Shown here piece by piece: positions 61,604 to 64,000 of a stretch of 64,000 bases of DNA. Every line of letters starts with the position of its first letter. The first letter of the stretch is position 1. The DNA comes from Crotophaga sulcirostris (taxonomy: Eukaryota; Chordata; Aves; Cuculiformes; Crotophagidae). Made by a program: the position numbers and the translations under genes. The notes beneath the pieces are model-generated. The model was not told the origin of the DNA. It saw only the letters and a program-made list of their open reading frames with translations, and searched no databases. The stretch is taken from assembly GCA_013397455.1 (NCBI GenBank), contig VYZB01000384.1, positions 434,001 through 498,000 of the forward strand, in the 5' to 3' direction.

Positions 61604-64000
61604 CTGAAAACAACAGACAAACTTACTATAATGGTGCTGTGAGATTTAAAAAAGAAGATAAATTAGAAAAAAGAAAAAGAAAAAAGAAACCCCAGTTTGC
61701 TGAGACTGCATTTGTGTATTCAGGGATCTGGTGTATCACGGGTAATTTCAGTTTTATGAGTTTAATTTTTTTTGACATCAACCCAAATGCTGCACATGAA
61801 AAATTAAGTACAAAAAAATCTATCATGCTAAACAAGGCAAATTGCTAAGTTTCTACAAGACTATTCCCTGTTGTCATAGACTGCTAGTAGGAAATAATAA
61901 TAAATTTTCAAAACAAGAGGATTAAGGCCACTTTTTTCTTGGCGCTGACAGAGACTGATTTGTGGATGGAAATTAGTTTTGCAAACTGGGAACTTCATTT
62001 TGTATTTAAAGAAAAACACTTACAAAGACAGTATAGAGACATATAAATGCTATTTTTTTCATGTGCATCATAGAGAAATTAGCACTTGGAACAATTCTAT
62101 ATCCACATGGCATCAAATATAATCTCTTGTCATCCAACCATTTAAAATACATTAAGATCACCCTCCCTACAACTTACAGATAACTTTTACATCTTTCTAC
62201 TTGAAGTAATAAATGAGGACTTTCACAAGAATGTATCCAAATGATCTAATTTCTCAGGGTTTCCGAAATGCACATTTTTAAGAATACAACTCACCAGACA
62301 ATCAGTCTGTACACAGACAATTCACACAGAGACAATAACTAGATAAGAAATGAATGTTATTTTTCCCATATGACTTCCAATGTACCCACTAGCAGATTTT
62401 CCGTATGCAGATTTGTCCTGAAGGGTTCTCAGTATTTTACTGTGGCCATAAGGTCCTTTGTCACATGAAAGATAGCTAAATGAGGATATGCATGTGCTTA
62501 CTGAAACAGCTAAACCACCTAAAATTCACATGTATTTGTTCTACCGGATTATGGACACCACATTACAAAATCATTCTTCAATCCAACGATTTTTAAAAAA
62601 TGGCTGTCTTCTAGCTGCTTCAAACAGATGATCAAACATCTTTAAGCCTATGCTGGTTTTCATTTTGGACCTTATAAGAAGACTCAACAGAAAAGACATA
62701 ATGAGTCATTGTACATTGTCATCTAGGTTTAGTACGAATGTATCTTAATGCAGATCAAAGTTAATTTTGCTTTCTTTTAAAGCCAAGCTGGCAAATGAGG
62801 ATAAGAATAGAAGAAAGGACTAAAGAGTATTATCCTTTTATTATATATCCTTTGTATCACAGATCAGCTCACTTCATCACATGGTTGCTTTTCATAAAGA
62901 GAATATAAAATGGAAAACCAAAATTAAAAAGAACCCTTGAAAAATTGTAACAGTTGTTACAATTGGCCTTTGTAACTATTCTTTTGCTTTGAGCATCATT
63001 CATACATACAAACTGAGAGCTAACACTTTTAATTGCGCACAGGAGCTCCAAGTGTGCCAAATATTTAAAAGAAATGTTTTGTACCATCTTTATACAACAA
63101 GCCAGCATTCTGATCTCAATTACACTAGAACTAGGGAGGAGAGATGAGAGACTTATAACCACATTTTTCTCCAAACTCTTCCTCATTTGGGGGCTTGTTT
63201 TTATTTAGGACTAAAATAACCTTCAGATTAGAGATAGAACAAAGCACAAAAAAAACAAAATCAAAGCAAAACATGAATACTAAAAGCATCCATTAGGAGT
63301 AAAAACCTGCTAGTACCAGCAAAACTCTACTGAGTAAAGCAAAGTTCCTGTGGCATAAAAACGATGTAGTCAAGCGTTGATAATTTTATTCTTCTCTTTA
63401 TGCCACTGCAATTGCAGAGTTAAAGCAAAAACGCCTTGCAGAGCAGACTTGAGTGGACACAGGCAAGTTAAATACCAACTGACCCCCAACAGCAGCTGTT
63501 ACTTGCAATATCTAATAGTAAGCATAAACTGTATTCCTCGTACCGAGGGTTCACCGGTTCTATCCTATATGAATTCTGGCTGTCTGATGCCAAGTGGAGG
63601 CAAACAGTCGGATGGCACAGAGCCCTGCTCCCTGGCACTGGCTCCGTAACAAGGCTCTGTCAAGGAAGCGAGGTCAATATGTACCCCAGGCATAATTTAG
63701 AGGAGTTCTTAATGTATCTTTCTTCAAGCCAGAAGAGAACCAGAATCAGTAACTGGCTGGTAAATAGAACACAGTGCTTAAGAAAAGCTAAGCCACATCC
63801 CTTTATAAAACCAAGAAATGCTGATGAATGGCTTGTTTGATAGCTTACACGGTGTTTTGTAAAGCTGTGCAAAACCTCCTACTACACATGCAACATCATT
63901 CTTCCATAAAACATACTCATCACGAAGCCAGAGAAAAAACACAATGCTTGCTATTATCATACTAAACTAGCCAATGTTTTCAATGAATGTAGACTAAATC
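61604..64000 (-). other. ZNF608 upstream intron, partial
   Basis: Sequence upstream of acceptor TTTTCAG at 61604. No exon of ZNF608 and no repeat was recognised up to the window end, so this is inferred to be intronic. Confidence 0.7.

Noticed and set aside
1..64000. CRISPR arrays, operons, phage or mobile defence systems
   Set aside because: No regularly spaced repeats, no dense coding, clear vertebrate introns and CR1 repeats. Such systems are not expected and none was seen.

Overview
The window is vertebrate nuclear DNA, almost certainly from a bird. The genes are split by GT-AG introns and the non-coding DNA is AT-rich. The only abundant interspersed repeats are CR1 (chicken repeat 1) LINE fragments, and no mammalian Alu/B1/L1 elements were seen. 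The species cannot be named from this sequence. In chicken the orthologous gene is, as far as I recall, on the Z chromosome.

There is one recognisable protein-coding gene, ZNF608, on the minus strand. Its last eight coding exons lie between 61603 and 14446. All seven splice junctions keep the reading frame and give 1209 residues plus a stop, matching the C-terminal four fifths of vertebrate ZNF608 (about 1510 residues in human, recalled from memory). The 5' exons and promoter lie beyond position 64000. The exons are 61348..61603, 23413..23500, 20502..22953 (single C2H2 finger and most of the protein), 18358..18775, 17629..17801, 16725..16878, 15439..15520, and a terminal exon holding only seven coding bases (14446..14452). 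A 3'UTR of about 1 kb runs to a poly(A) signal at 13467..13472.

Layout: 1 to about 13449 is intergenic DNA downstream of ZNF608. It holds a CR1 copy, a very old CR1/L3-type LINE relic, a 17-bp tandem repeat, a 32-bp near-perfect palindrome and some motif-dense stretches that may be conserved regulatory DNA. From 13450 to 23500 lies the compact 3' half of ZNF608. A 37.8-kb intron (23501..61347) follows. It holds about nine CR1 fragments in both orientations, low-complexity tracts, a 7-N assembly gap and several candidate enhancers. From 61604 to 64000 is part of the next upstream intron.

ZNF608 and its paralogue ZNF609 are vertebrate relatives of Drosophila scribbler/brakeless, a nuclear transcriptional co-regulator. 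The large intron and the flanking gene-poor DNA fit a developmental regulator controlled by distant elements. I found no CRISPR array, no operon, no tRNA or rRNA, no intact transposon and no novel multi-gene system. The points worth following are regulatory or structural: palindromes, a 3'UTR microRNA/Pumilio site cluster, a tiny terminal coding exon, and enhancer-like clusters.
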